A stretch of DNA of 64,000 nt from Sistotremastrum niveocremeum HHB9708 (lineage: Eukaryota > Basidiomycota > Agaricomycetes > Sistotremastrales > Sistotremastraceae), in assembly GCA_001630475.1 (NCBI GenBank), contig KV419397.1, positions 81,640 through 145,639 on the forward strand, given 5' to 3'. A model generated the notes under the pieces. It was not told the origin of the DNA, did no database searches, and worked only from the letters and a program-made list of their open reading frames with translations. The position numbers were made by a program, and so were the translations under genes. This document shows positions 23,244 through 36,067 of the stretch, piece by piece. How positions within the stretch are numbered: the first letter of the stretch is position 1; every line of letters begins with the position of its first letter.

Positions 23244-24426
23244 ATGTCAGGTGAGACCGCAGGATCGATAGCATGGCGACTGAGTGAAAACTGGCGTAGT
23301 TGAAACTTCCAATAGTCAAGGAGCAGTCAAGGTAAGACAGTCTCAGATAAATTCTTTCAGGATTCAACCTACACTCCAAACGGTCACCAGGCTCCCAAAA
23401 TCATAGTCCATCATTTAAACGACAGTCGCTCCCAGAGAATCCTATGGCTCCTGGTAAGCACCCCCACCCGCTACTTCAGATGGCAAAGCTGATTTATGTT
23501 GTATTGCAGGAAGAACTCGGTCTTTCCTATGAGATACAGGAATTCTTCCGAACCCCAGAACTCACAGCACCTGAGTAGGACATGTCGATACGTTGTTGTG
23601 GGACCAAGCTAAAGCATGTTCGCAGCGAGTTGAAGGCGATTCATCCTTTAGGCAAGGCTCCGATCATCACAGATGGGGATGTCGTTCTCGCCGAAAGTGG
23701 TGCAATAGTCGGTACGTATACTGCTTCCGTTATGGCACTCGTCCATTTTATTCAATAATCTCACAGAATATCTCATCGATAAATATGGGCCTCAATTCAA
23801 GCCTTCAGAGGCAAACAAAGTCACTAATCTTTACTGTAAGTCACGTCACATACGTCATCCGTATCTTCTAAGAAGCCTGGCCTTTTCAGGGACCCACTAT
23901 GCCGAGGGTTCTTTGATGCCCATTTTAGTGAACCAATTGATCTTCACCATCGTCCCGGAACGAGCTCCGTTCTTCCTGCGACCCCTCCTTTGGCTGGTAT
24001 TCGGCCAACTGCGCGCCAAATTGACGGAGCCACGCTTGAGGGAAAATGCTGCCTGGGTAAATTATTGATTCATAACGGTCTCGTCTTGCTAATACATATG
24101 GTAGATTGTATCCCATCTCGAAAAAACGCCAGGAGAATGGTTTGCAGGGGATGATCATCCGACAAGTGCTGATTTCATGATGGTATTCGCCCTAGAGGCA
24201 TGGAGCTCTCGTGGAGTAGATTATCTGCCCAAATTAAAGCAATACGTTGAGAAAATACACGCGAGGTGCGTGTTGTCCTCTCTATCAGACACCCTTATAC
24301 TCACAGGCTAGTGTTCTAGACCTGCCTATAAACGAGTAGGTCTCTTCGATATTTGCTTCGTGCATGCGTCTGATCGACTATTCTCCACAGGGATTGGAAA
24401 GGGGTGGCAAATATGCGTACGCTTAG
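23244..24426 (+). CDS. glutathione S-transferase, multi-exon
   Basis: Detoxification enzyme conjugating glutathione to electrophiles; the small exons hide it from simple frame searches. The thioredoxin-like domain reads APKIIVHHLNDSRSQRILWL, EELGLSYEIQEFFRTPELTA, ELKAIHPLGKAPIITDGDVV and LAESGAIVEYLIDKYGPQF, with the cis-Pro loop and ESGAIVEYL motif. The helical domain follows: WTHYAEGSLMPILVNQLIF, TPGEWFAGDDHPTSADFMM, LPKLKQYVEKIHARPAYKRG, ending ERGGKYAYA at TAG 24424-24426. An apparent stop at 23575 lies inside a clean GT-AG intron (23575-23625). Exons include 23510-23574, 23626-23711 and one from 23767. The start is uncertain: ATG 23244 (MSG) can splice at 23251 to 23332, but this is weak. 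It resembles the yeast Gtt1 / S. pombe Gst3 type. Confidence 0.8.
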
Positions 24427-27240
24427 GCTGGCGATGGTATCGAAAATATTCCGCGTGTTTGACTGTGTCTCGTTCTTGGAAAAAATTGCTGGAATCACAA
24501 GTGCTTTACTAGTATTGGGCAGCCTTCTCCGTATTCTGTTTCGGTAAGTCGTTCGGCATTCCCGGTCGAACATTATTGCAAACTCGCGTCCTTGCGGGGA
24601 TCTCGGATGCATCGAGATGTGAAATCAACTGCTCTTCCACATTGCAATTAGTGGCGAGGCGCTTCTCTGAGTTCTGGGGAGCCCCAGATTCTCTTCGTCT
24701 TCCTCTGTTCTTCTACTGCCCTAAAGGGGCTCTGTATCTGAGCTATGCCTACTTTGAACATAGCAACTTTAAGATTGAACGAGATGCGCCACTTACGTTC
24801 CGGACCTGCGGAAGAGGAATGAAGCTCGTTTGTCCGCGTCGCATTCTCTCCTCCCGACTCGGTCAAGGAGTGTCTTGAGCGTCGCTCGGTTCGTTTAGAG
24901 GTCCAGAGTCTGGAGTCTGGACAGGACTCGGGAATCAGGTTGTCGAAGCAACTTTACAATGTCATGAGATGGATCATGAGTAAGATCAATCTCGAAGATG
25001 GCAATGTCCTGGGATGACATGCACTGATCAATCGGCCTTCAGTGTCGCTACATCTCCGTCGGTTTCGGCGGTTCTGACCGTCACTCAATCGGCCTTTGCA
25101 GTCATAAATTATTAGTACTACAATTATGTCTGGGACCTCCATAAGTCTCAAATCACGGGAGTTCGGTGCCAGGATTATGCTTACCAGTAACGGCTGCAAA
25201 ATGTTCGCTTGCCCTGCTGAGGGTCTGCTCCTTTTTCCAATCCCTTCTGGTCCCTGAAACCCCGGATACTTGGCCGTGGATCTGATCGCTCGGCTGCCTC
25301 ATATTTCTTGGCTGACGTTTCGTCTTGTTATAGATTAGCACAAAGTGGGGAACAGAAATCAGAGCATGGCCAAAACGTCGAAAAACGTGTTCTGATACAC
25401 AGGCACAGCAAAGCATGTGAACCGGGGAGCGCTAGTTTTCGGAAGCTTCCTAAAATGGATGAAGGTAAGAACATAATTTCCGTGACTCGCCGTTGGCGGG
25501 GAACTGCGTCGAGTGGCTCAACTGAGATGACACTAAGACCCGGGTTACAACAAGAAGCATATAAGGAAGGTGGTAAGCGACTCACGCCTTCGACCTCAAG
25601 TGTTCATGTGGTAAAACCTCGGAAAAATGGGTCTACCCCAGCGTGAGAGACTTGCTCGAATGTCCGGGTCAGTGAAGAGGAAATACAAATGTAGGTTTTC
25701 ATTTGAAATTATATCATTGGCAGAAATCAGAAAGGTGCAAAGGGCCTATTGAGTGCTTATCTCTAGCGCAATGCACTGGTCGGGTTAGAACCGGCAGTCA
25801 GGTAGCGTCCTATTTACGTCACGTGGGAGCGGAAGCAATCTGATAGATCCGGAGAATCATCGGCATAGACCGCGGATGCCGCCAAAAGCTGACTTTTATT
25901 AGCCGGATACTGGACCTTGGTTTACTTCCGCAGGACTCCTCAAGGCTCGACAATATACAACCTCAAGAGCATCAAGGACGGGATGATTATCAAGGAAATG
26001 TCTCATGAAAATGGTGCCTCGTATGATCACCGACTCTCGTTCAACAACCGGTGATATCTCTTTCGACTTGATTTTTTTCATTGACGCCGTCATGCCACAG
26101 ATATCTTCAACCGTTCGCCCAAGCCCTAGGTTTTATAGATTTCGTAAAATAAAACCTGGAGGACAAAACTCTTCATGTTCTGCACATCTGCGTCCTTCTC
26201 CAAGTTTAAACCCACCAATCCAATCCCAACACGTGTACGCCCATTAAGAAAATGGCGACTGGGAACGAAGCCAGGCTTCTTACCTGTTCTGTCTGCATGA
26301 ACGCGTGATTATCGCCCCCCACCTATAGCATTCCGTCACTTCTTACGACCCTCGACATCACAGGGTGCAAGCAAACTCTACTCTCAAGATCGGTCCGGAT
26401 CCGTAGGTATGCAGGTTCCAACTTGATCAAACTTGATTTCTGAGTCTCAAAAATGCTCTCACTGATTCACAGGGTATTCAGGACAGACTTGCGGCGAATG
26501 AAATCGCTGTCCGATCGACGAGAGATTGATCTCAGGCTTCACTAGCGCGTGAGCTCCGTGGACGAAATGAACGCCGCTCTACAAGATTGGCTAGATGGTG
26601 GCGTTGTTTCAGGGATACCGGAGGTCCAACAAGTCTGTACGCTTTCATTGCGTTCATAATTTCCGTCACTTGGACGGAATGACGACGGTCCGGAGACGGA
26701 GCCAAATTCCCGGTTCTTGAATCCCACTCGGTCGCCGTTCATCAATGGCTGGTGTTGATTTTTTTTTCTTATCGAGGACTCCACGCGGATCAACAAGTGA
26801 GATCTTTTCAAATACAAGATTCAGTTTGCTAATCGATTCTCCCGAGGAAGGAGCTTCGGAAGCAAAGGTGTCGTGCTACAGTGGGGGCTTTTCTCCGCTT
26901 GCTCATCAACATTGATTCAACAAACGTAACTCGTATCTCTATTGGTTCCGTACTAGAGCCTATGGAATACGATTTTAAGACTTCATCGACTTTGCATATA
27001 CGATAAGAAAGCAATGGTAAACAAAATAGCGAGGAGAGCAAGAAAGAAGTACATAGGGATGAAAAAGTTTACAAGGCGAGACACTTCGACGGTACAACTA
27101 GATCAAGAAAGCAAATGATGATACAAAATAGCAAATTTGGAAGTCAGTCGACGAAAGAAAAGAATCAGCGTTCGAGCAAGTACGAAGAATCATAGTAGAA
27201 AAAGCGACATCGACAACAATCACGAGACAGTTCGAGCGGT
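24427..27240. other. gene-poor stretch, no gene supported
   Basis: About 2.8 kb. Open frames on both strands are short, overlap one another and show no recognisable motifs or splice-linked continuity. Confidence 0.45.
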
Positions 27241-28512
27241 CTAGCGGCTCGTCCGTCGAGCAGGACGGGAGCCCACACCTGGCTCTGCAGACCCGCCTGC
27301 CTCCCAGTTTTCAGGCTCCTGTCCGGCAACCCATGCGTAATCCCATCGCTCCTCTCCGTTGGGGGCAATGGTCCTCGCTTTGAACTTATCAAAGTCCCCA
27401 TCCTTGTAACCCCAGACCTCCTCGAGGAGCTTCAAGAGAGGGTTTCGAAGAGCAGGGTCCATGCGTACGCTCTCTCCTGGAAGATAAGCGCCGACACCAT
27501 GACGAGCTAGAGACTCTTCGAAGAGAGCCTCAGCATGCGAGCAACCGCAGTTCAAGGTGTCTGGTGGGGCGTTACGAGGTGGGTAGAGACGACGCTCTCG
27601 TCTGGAGTCGTGCCATGCGCAGAGGGCATTACCGGCGCGGTTAAGAGCACAGAGACGAGTGATACGAGCTTGGGTCCTACGAGCCCAGGAGGCTTCGAAG
27701 GATGAAGAGCCTCGGGAGGATGAAGTAGGAGCTGACCCTGAGTGAGCTCGACGTTCGAGATCCTGGATCTTCATCTGATACACCTCGTTCTGGTATTGGA
27801 CTCTTCGGACTTCGTCCTGGAGGCGAGTAATTTCGTGTTGGAAGTCTTCCTGAGTTCGAATGGAAGATGGAACACGAGGCGTCAGTGAGTTGTTCCCGAG
27901 GGATGATGACGTTAGGGAGTTGGGATTGAAGGGACCAGAGCGACTGTGAGGTTGGTAGCTGCTGGAGACAGCGGACTGGGGGACATAATAAGAGGATGAA
28001 GAGTTGTGGGGAGAGATGATGTTATCGTTCATGTTGTTCATCGTCTGGGGCAATGGGGATTGAAAGTCTGGGTATCTGTTGTGGTTGCTCGAATGACTGT
28101 GCGAAGAAGCTGTCTGACCGTAGACACTACTGGGGCTATTTTGACTGCTAGATGAGCTGCTGCTGTTCGACTGGTATGGGAAATCCAAGCCGTTGTAGTG
28201 CTGGTGCATGGAGGTGGTGGCGGAATGAGGCGAGCCGTTCAGACTGATGTCTGGTTTTGTTTCCTCGATGTCGCTGGAGGCGAGACCGTTGGAATCCCAG
28301 AGTAGAGAAGGCGAGAGGCCTCGGTGGTCCCCAGGATTGTGATGAGCTTGAGATAGGAATGGAGTGTCACGAGTTGAGAAGATAGAGGAGTGGGTGCTGC
28401 CTGTGGTGGCTGAACGGTGACGAGAGGGGGGGTGGGTCTGGTCGCTGTCGAAGGTATTTGAGCGATTCTGGGAGTTGGATTTACGAGGAGGAAAATAGAA
28501 GCCCGAGTCCAT
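27241..28512 (-). CDS. intronless disordered protein with coiled coil and conserved Cys/His C-terminal region
   Basis: 423 residues from ATG 28512 to the stop at 27241, without introns, unusual here. Residues 1-220 are low complexity, rich in Ser, Asn, His, Gln and Pro, including a Ser run at about 117-123. A coiled coil follows (HEITRLQDEVRRVQYQNEVY, about 227-255). The C-terminal 150 residues look folded: EASWARRTQARITRLCALNR, NALCAWHDSRRERRLYPPRN, DTLNCGCSHAEALFEESLAR, then GESVRMDPALRNPLLKLLEE and VWGYKDGDFDKFKART. The spaced Cys/His residues (RLCALN, LCAWHD, CGCSH) could bind metal, but I know no named domain. Disorder plus coiled coil suggests a nuclear or scaffold role; that is inference. 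Confidence 0.75.
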   Translation of the reverse strand: MDSGFYFPPRKSNSQNRSNTFDSDQTHPPSRHRSATTGSTHSSIFSTRDTPFLSQAHHNPGDHRGLSPSLLWDSNGLASSDIEETKPDISLNGSPHSATTSMHQHYNGLDFPYQSNSSSSSSSQNSPSSVYGQTASSHSHSSNHNRYPDFQSPLPQTMNNMNDNIISPHNSSSSYYVPQSAVSSSYQPHSRSGPFNPNSLTSSSLGNNSLTPRVPSSIRTQEDFQHEITRLQDEVRRVQYQNEVYQMKIQDLERRAHSGSAPTSSSRGSSSFEASWARRTQARITRLCALNRAGNALCAWHDSRRERRLYPPRNAPPDTLNCGCSHAEALFEESLARHGVGAYLPGESVRMDPALRNPLLKLLEEVWGYKDGDFDKFKARTIAPNGEERWDYAWVAGQEPENWEAGGSAEPGVGSRPARRTSR

Positions 28513-28570
28513 TAGCGAGGCTGAAGAAACAGGGCTACAGCTTTTGAAGAAGACGAGACGGCGCGGGATC

Positions 28571-28577
28571 TATATAT
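28571..28577 (-). promoter_or_regulatory. candidate TATA box
   Basis: Minus-strand CATATATAG about 60 bases upstream of the start at 28512. Position and sequence fit a core promoter. Confidence 0.35.
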
Positions 28578-28579
28578 GA

Positions 28580-30700
28580 GGCCCAAAGCCCCGAAGCGGA
28601 AGCAGCAATAGTTGATTTTCGGTATTTGAAATTATATTTGTTTACCTCACCCAAGCGACAGCATTCGATCTCGCGGGGATTTTCTTGTTGTGCGCATCGC
28701 TTTGGGCCATCATGAACAGAAGAATGCCTCTGATGGATGCCTTTGCCATCACCAGTATTTCAGAGATACGATTAAAGTGATGGTCCATACTATTTAAATT
28801 CCATTTCCGGCTCGCTTAGCTGCTTATTTATTAGCGTCCCGGCGATCTACAGATCCAATTCAAGTTTGCATGCCGCCAACTCGAATGTTTCAACAATTTC
28901 GCCTTTTGGATCAGGAGCACAAATTGAATATCATGAGAAAGAATGCTGCGGAAGATATCGCTCACAACGCCCGGATGACTACGGTGATTCTTTTCCATAT
29001 CCAGAAATCCAGATCCAAATCGCCAACATCCAGAATTATGGCCAAAATACCGGCTTTCGGACCCTGACCCTCTTCTCCTCAATTTCGTCTGCTGGAAACT
29101 TGAATTCGAAACCTACTGCAACGAAAGGCACACAGTCGCTCTTAGACCCTTTCTTGCGTCGTATTAGTATTCTCCGATTTTCAAGGAACTCGTGGCCTGG
29201 GTACCGGGTAGTCAATTGCGTCACCTGAGAAACCTAACTCGGGGGCCGGCGTCTCTCTTATTCTAGCCACTGCAATGGTAGCATGGGTCCTATAGCCACG
29301 TTGAGAGATTTAGTAGCAAGTCGATTGTACATAGCTTACCTCTTGGCTATAGATTGGACCACATCTCGAGCTTAGAGGTGAAGAGTCGTCGCCAGAGCAA
29401 TTCTAGTTTACGTATCACATTGGCTCACAAACGTTCTTGTTCTTTCTCTGTTTTCGTTGCCGTGTCGCTTCAACGCGTAGCGATTAATTGTTGAGGATAC
29501 GAGTCGTATGTAACGGGTGGTGATATCAGAAGCCTATGCCCGTCAATTTATATATTGATCATTCTGCCATTATCTGTGGATCCACCTCCGTTATCTGTGG
29601 TGGACTAACGCGTCCAAATCTGAAAGGAGTGAGGCTTGAGATGACGCCACCGCATGGAGTCATGACCACAAGTCCAATTCATTGCCTCAATTGCATCCCC
29701 GAGATCTTCAGGAAGAGAGAGATTGATCGCGAGCCAACGGTTTGATCCTCGTCCTATCGACGATCAACAGTTGGGGCATTATGGTTGCTCTCACGGATTA
29801 ATACTGGTTCTCCAGACTCCAGAGTCAAGAGTCATAGCAGCGTAAATCTCTGTGCATTCGTGAATCGAAAGTTAACACTTTCCTCCGGTAGGGAATCTTG
29901 AATGTACGGGTCCAGAAGTGTGCAACTGCCTTCTTGAACTGTAGAAGTTCAGCAAGTGAGGCTTCTGTAATACAAGAGCCCTAGCAGGGTTCCAGGGGTC
30001 TGTACGCCACATACCCAGGCCTGGTACAAGTATCAGCGAATCCGGAAGATCTAGCGTGGGCGGACCTTTTTTTGTCCTTTCGGTCTCCATGAGGAAAGGA
30101 TTGATCGATGTGGCATGCCAGTTTTCCGAATGCCGGAACAGGACGATCAGACTAGACGGAACCCAAAAAAATGTTGGCCGCGTAGCACTGTCCCTGATCG
30201 CTTATGCCGGATTGGGTAAGCATCTTGTTGCACGTGGCGACGAATGACGACCGATATCCAAAATCCGATAACGCCGGGCATCGGTCTTATTTTTTTTTCC
30301 AGCCGTGCCTGGACGAAGGGCGTAGCTTCGCGACTAGTCTTTGTTCTTACTGATGCGTTTCATGCAGATAACAACCCGATGGTTATGTCGTAGACATAAT
30401 TTTATATGCTTCGAAGCGGGGAGTCAAGGGAGTCGAAGAAGACCTAATCTGACTGATTTCCGTCGCGCACACTGACGCATCTACACCCTGTGGCGTTCGT
30501 CCGATGAGCCCCATCCTACATGCGTGCCAGCTACTGAGTTGTGCAATGCCAAAGCGTTGGAATCCTCAGGGTGTTCGGCATCTCTACAGGGCTCCAGTGT
30601 CGCAGTAATTGGACCATGAGGATTCGTATATATAAATCCACTCGCCGCCTTCTTCCTAGACAGGCTACATGTGCCAGATGACAAAGGCGCGTCACCGCCA
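28580..30700. other. gene-poor stretch, no gene supported
   Basis: About 2.1 kb upstream of the disordered-protein gene. Frames at 28866-29228 are open on both strands but lack motifs and splice continuity. I support no gene here. Confidence 0.45.
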
Positions 30701-30720
30701 GGACGGGGGTCCCACGAACT

Positions 30721-33000
30721 TCATTTATGAAGGAAGGTATTGACGGCGGCAGTCCGTAGGCGTGCCGTCAGGTATTCGAGTCCTGGCAGGATCGACAGGG
30801 AGTAAAATGTTTGGAGCGACGCTCTCTGAACCGAACTTGGTAGGTCGAGCGGCAGGCACCGTCCTTCCACATCTCTTGATCGATCAGCTACCGATAAAGC
30901 CGACTCCCGTGACGCTAGATAAGTAGCAGTTTCGAAAAGGGAATAAATTCGCAAAGAGCACTGATGGGAAGTCTGCGTGGTGCATGCACAGAATGTGTCA
31001 TGTTTGGAATAGTTTTCGGGTGCAATTTTGTGAGAAATTGGAAGTGCGAACTTCGGCTAGGGGCCCGAGCACGTAAAGCGAAAGCTGCGTGCGTTGATAG
31101 ATTCAGATTCATGTGGATCTAACAGATCAGCCCACAGGGGTTCTGCGTAAGACGACCTTTCTCTCTTCAAGAGCATCCAGAAGAAGTTCGGAGAGTGGAT
31201 TGAACGGAGTGCTGGGGCCCACTGCGGCTTGATGCGCCGGGGAGGAATCGCCTTGGATGCCGTCCTCTTTATTGACATTAGGTTTGTTTGGGCCCACAAT
31301 TGCGCCTATAGCTGAGCGGGAGAACATTAGACATGAGGAATACAGCGTCGAGAAAGCAGGAATGCACGCACAGCTCTACGGGCCGGTGCCCACCCCGCAC
31401 ATTCCCGACGACCTGTGACATCGTAAATCGACGGAGTTTTGCAATTGTAGAAGCGGCCGATGTGAGTCCGGGACCAATGACACGGTCAACATTGCAGGCA
31501 CCGATAGCTGAAGATCGAACGATAACATTGATTTCGGCCGTGAATCAATGTATACCAACTCTGGCTGCAGTGGGCCTGCCACCGAGATGAGAAGAGTTCG
31601 TTCTGCGGGACATGGTGATGACTGGAGTTTGTGGGAAAGCAACAGCATGCACTTAGGTAGCTGCAACCACTTAGCAGGCGGTCGGAACAATGCTGGAGAT
31701 GGGATGAGCACATGCTGATTGCGAGGATTCTGCATAAGTCAAGTGTGGTCTGGAAGATCTACGATTCATTGGTTGAATCGATCGTACAGCAGCGGAGTGT
31801 TGATGGGGATGATGGGAAGCTACGGACCAAGCGCTGTTCTTGATGCCTCTTGGTGTGCAAAGAAGCACGTATTCGGGTCGGTCGTGTGCGCGGTCGAGAA
31901 CTAATCAGAGAGGACGCGTTATGCTTGGCAATATATTTACTGATTTATTTTGAAGGAGGGTGTGCAGGAAAATATTTATCGTGCATCGGTGGAGACCAGG
32001 GCTTCCCCAAGCTTATGTACGAGCTAGGTGGTTCCTCAGACAGGACACTGAGGGTTCATCAACAGAAGCGACCGACTTAGGTTCAGGGAACCTGATGTAA
32101 CAGCGATCCATCCGGGGCCGTCTACGGAAGGCTAGAGATGGAGCTGAGGAAGTGACAGGCATCAAAGGACTTGATAACAGGGTCCATGGATGCGGTTGCG
32201 ACGACTCTGAGAGGTCATCGCGATTTACAGTTTGGAAGGCAGCCGATCTCCCGGAAGCCACGGAATGTATACAAGGCGAGATGGGGAATACGTATACAGG
32301 GATCAGGCCTCCAATTAGGAATATAGGGCTTAGCAGAGATACGACACTGCATGGATGCGAGAAACTGGTAGACGTGAAGAGGATTTCCAAATAGCTTTGC
32401 AGTGCAGGCGGATACGTGACAATCAATGAATAGGTAGGAAGAAGGGCCGGACGTCAGGGCGGTGGACATTTCGTTCGATTAATCGAGCCTCTGGCGACGT
32501 GTAGGACTACATCGAGCGTTGCAGCCATCCTACTCTGAGGTAGAACGGGCTGCAGAGCCTTGCGATGTTCCATTTCGTTCGCCAGCTTTTTGCGATGTGA
32601 AATATCAATGATCGAGCACGACATCACGCCAGAGCCGTCCTTTGGGAGTATATTCCCTGGAAAGTATAAACTATTAGGATCGCGAATGCTGTGCGACTGT
32701 ATGCATAGGATAACTTGCCTTGCCGAGGCTGGTATTTCTACTTCTCCCGTTTTCGTATTGAGGTCGACCAAGGTCGTTATTTCGACGGCAGGCCTATCTC
32801 TACAACTGAGGTACATCAGAGGCTGTAGGTCGTGCGGGACTGATGCAACCTACATCCTGAAAATTCTGGGAATTGGAGAACAGCGGAGCTCTTTGTGAAG
32901 CGTTTTCTTCTCAAATTCGCATGAAAATTGTAGAATCTCAGCGAAACGACAGCCCTGGTCTTCCGGCCGTGCGATTTCAGCCGTCATATTTCGCAGTCAG
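30721..33000 (-). other. unresolved coding-like islands, possible divergent or decayed multi-exon gene
   Basis: Several minus-strand stretches look like protein, but I cannot link them into one gene. In order: 32986 downwards (MTAEIARPEDQGCRFAEILQ); 32816-32454 (AVEITTLVDLNTKTGEVEIP, NSLYFPGNILPKDGSGVMSC, SIIDISHRKKLANEMEHRKA, ATLDVVLHVARGSINRTK); 31327-31127 (GPNKPNVNKEDGIQGDSSPA, PFNPLSELLLDALEERKVVL); and 30954-30721 (SLSILPGLEYLTARLRTAAV). The SIIDISHRKK segment recalls the end of PAS/PAC domains; this is a weak resemblance. The intervening frames contain stops that plausible introns do not clearly remove. It may be a decayed gene or a real gene with many introns. Confidence 0.3.
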
Positions 33001-33621
33001 CTTCGAAGGCAGTCTAAAGCAATGAGAGCCGGCAAAGCTCGGCTAATGCGAGAGCAAGCAGTAGGCGGAGTTGTAAGAGATTGAAACTCCGAACTTGTTT
33101 CGCATATAAATTTTGCTCGCTTGACTTTCTTCTTTTCTTCACTCATTCCGGGCTCGCTTTATTGTCCCCCTGCGAGCGACTTCATTATTCGCAGGAGTCT
33201 ACTGCTTGTCCAAGAGAAGATTGTTTACTAACCCACTCAGCTGGAGTGCGCGTCAGGAGTTTATTCTCTTCTGGGACGTCGTTCTCCTTACCGGAGGAGG
33301 GAACATCAATACGCTTTATTGTCTTGATCTGCTACTTCTGATACCAGTTTTCTTATTATGCATAATAATAAATCAAGGCCTGCGGCCCTAATTTTTTCCT
33401 CAAAACTACGAATTCCTTTACAGGGTAAAATTTTGTTGTTGGATGAAGTTCAATCTTCTTCGTGGTTCGAATCGTAAGGCCTTTGAAGCCGTCAACTGAT
33501 TTTTCTACACTGTCGGGGAACATCAACGAGCTAGACCAGTGATGTGAAAACGTGTTAGGGAACGTGTTGTCCCCAAAGCTTTTTACAATTAGGGCGATCG
33601 TACGAGTGGGAATAAATTACT

Positions 33622-33628
33622 TATATAG
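33622..33628 (+). promoter_or_regulatory. candidate TATA box of adenosylhomocysteinase
   Basis: TATATAG about 100 bases before the start codon at 33730, followed by a pyrimidine-rich leader typical of highly expressed fungal genes. Confidence 0.4.
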
Positions 33629-33729
33629 TTGAGCCGGCTACTGAGAATTTTCAACCTGTCGCGAACATCCCGCCTTTCTCTTTTTAACCACCACCATCAC
33701 CACTACCCTCCCTTCTCAGTTTCAATACA

Positions 33730-35601
<1,872 letters not shown>

Positions 35602-36067
35602 CTGATGGACACCCTTTCGGCCTCAACGTGCCGCGAGTCAGAGTCCCATTCTGTGCATAGTGCGCTCTACGTAGTTGCAACATGTTGACAGGATGGCTTT
35701 CTCTGTACTAGGAGCTTTTGCCTCCGCATCCTTCGACGAGATTGACCTCGCCTCCGAGGGTTTCAGACCTTCGAAGGGTCAATAGTGGTCGTCAATGGAT
35801 CAGGGCCTCAACGGCCAGTGTCGTGCCGTCACCGATTTAGTCCGGTTCATTTGTACTGCGCTTTACCTACTTGAAAATAAAAACTCTGTTGTAACATTGA
35901 ATGAAGTGATCCAAAGCTATGATTATTTTTCCTAAGATGCAAATAACTCGCGATACAAAATATGCATAGTATACAGTGGTGTTTAAGATTACTAGTAAGT
36001 CAAGAGAAAACCAAGCCGAAGATGAGAACCGGGGAGATACTATCTGTAAACAAGAAAGCAACGATAT
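35602..36067. other. convergent 3' intergenic region
   Basis: Tail-to-tail interval between adenosylhomocysteinase and the PAG1-like gene. It should hold both 3' untranslated regions; nothing else is seen. Confidence 0.5.

Noticed and set aside
23575-23577. TAG apparently interrupting the glutathione S-transferase, suggesting a pseudogene
   Set aside because: It is within a 51-nt GT-AG intron; splicing restores a family-typical sequence.
33455-33475. B-box-like GGTTCGAATC suggesting a tRNA gene
   Set aside because: No matching A box, acceptor stem or T-arm pairing around it.
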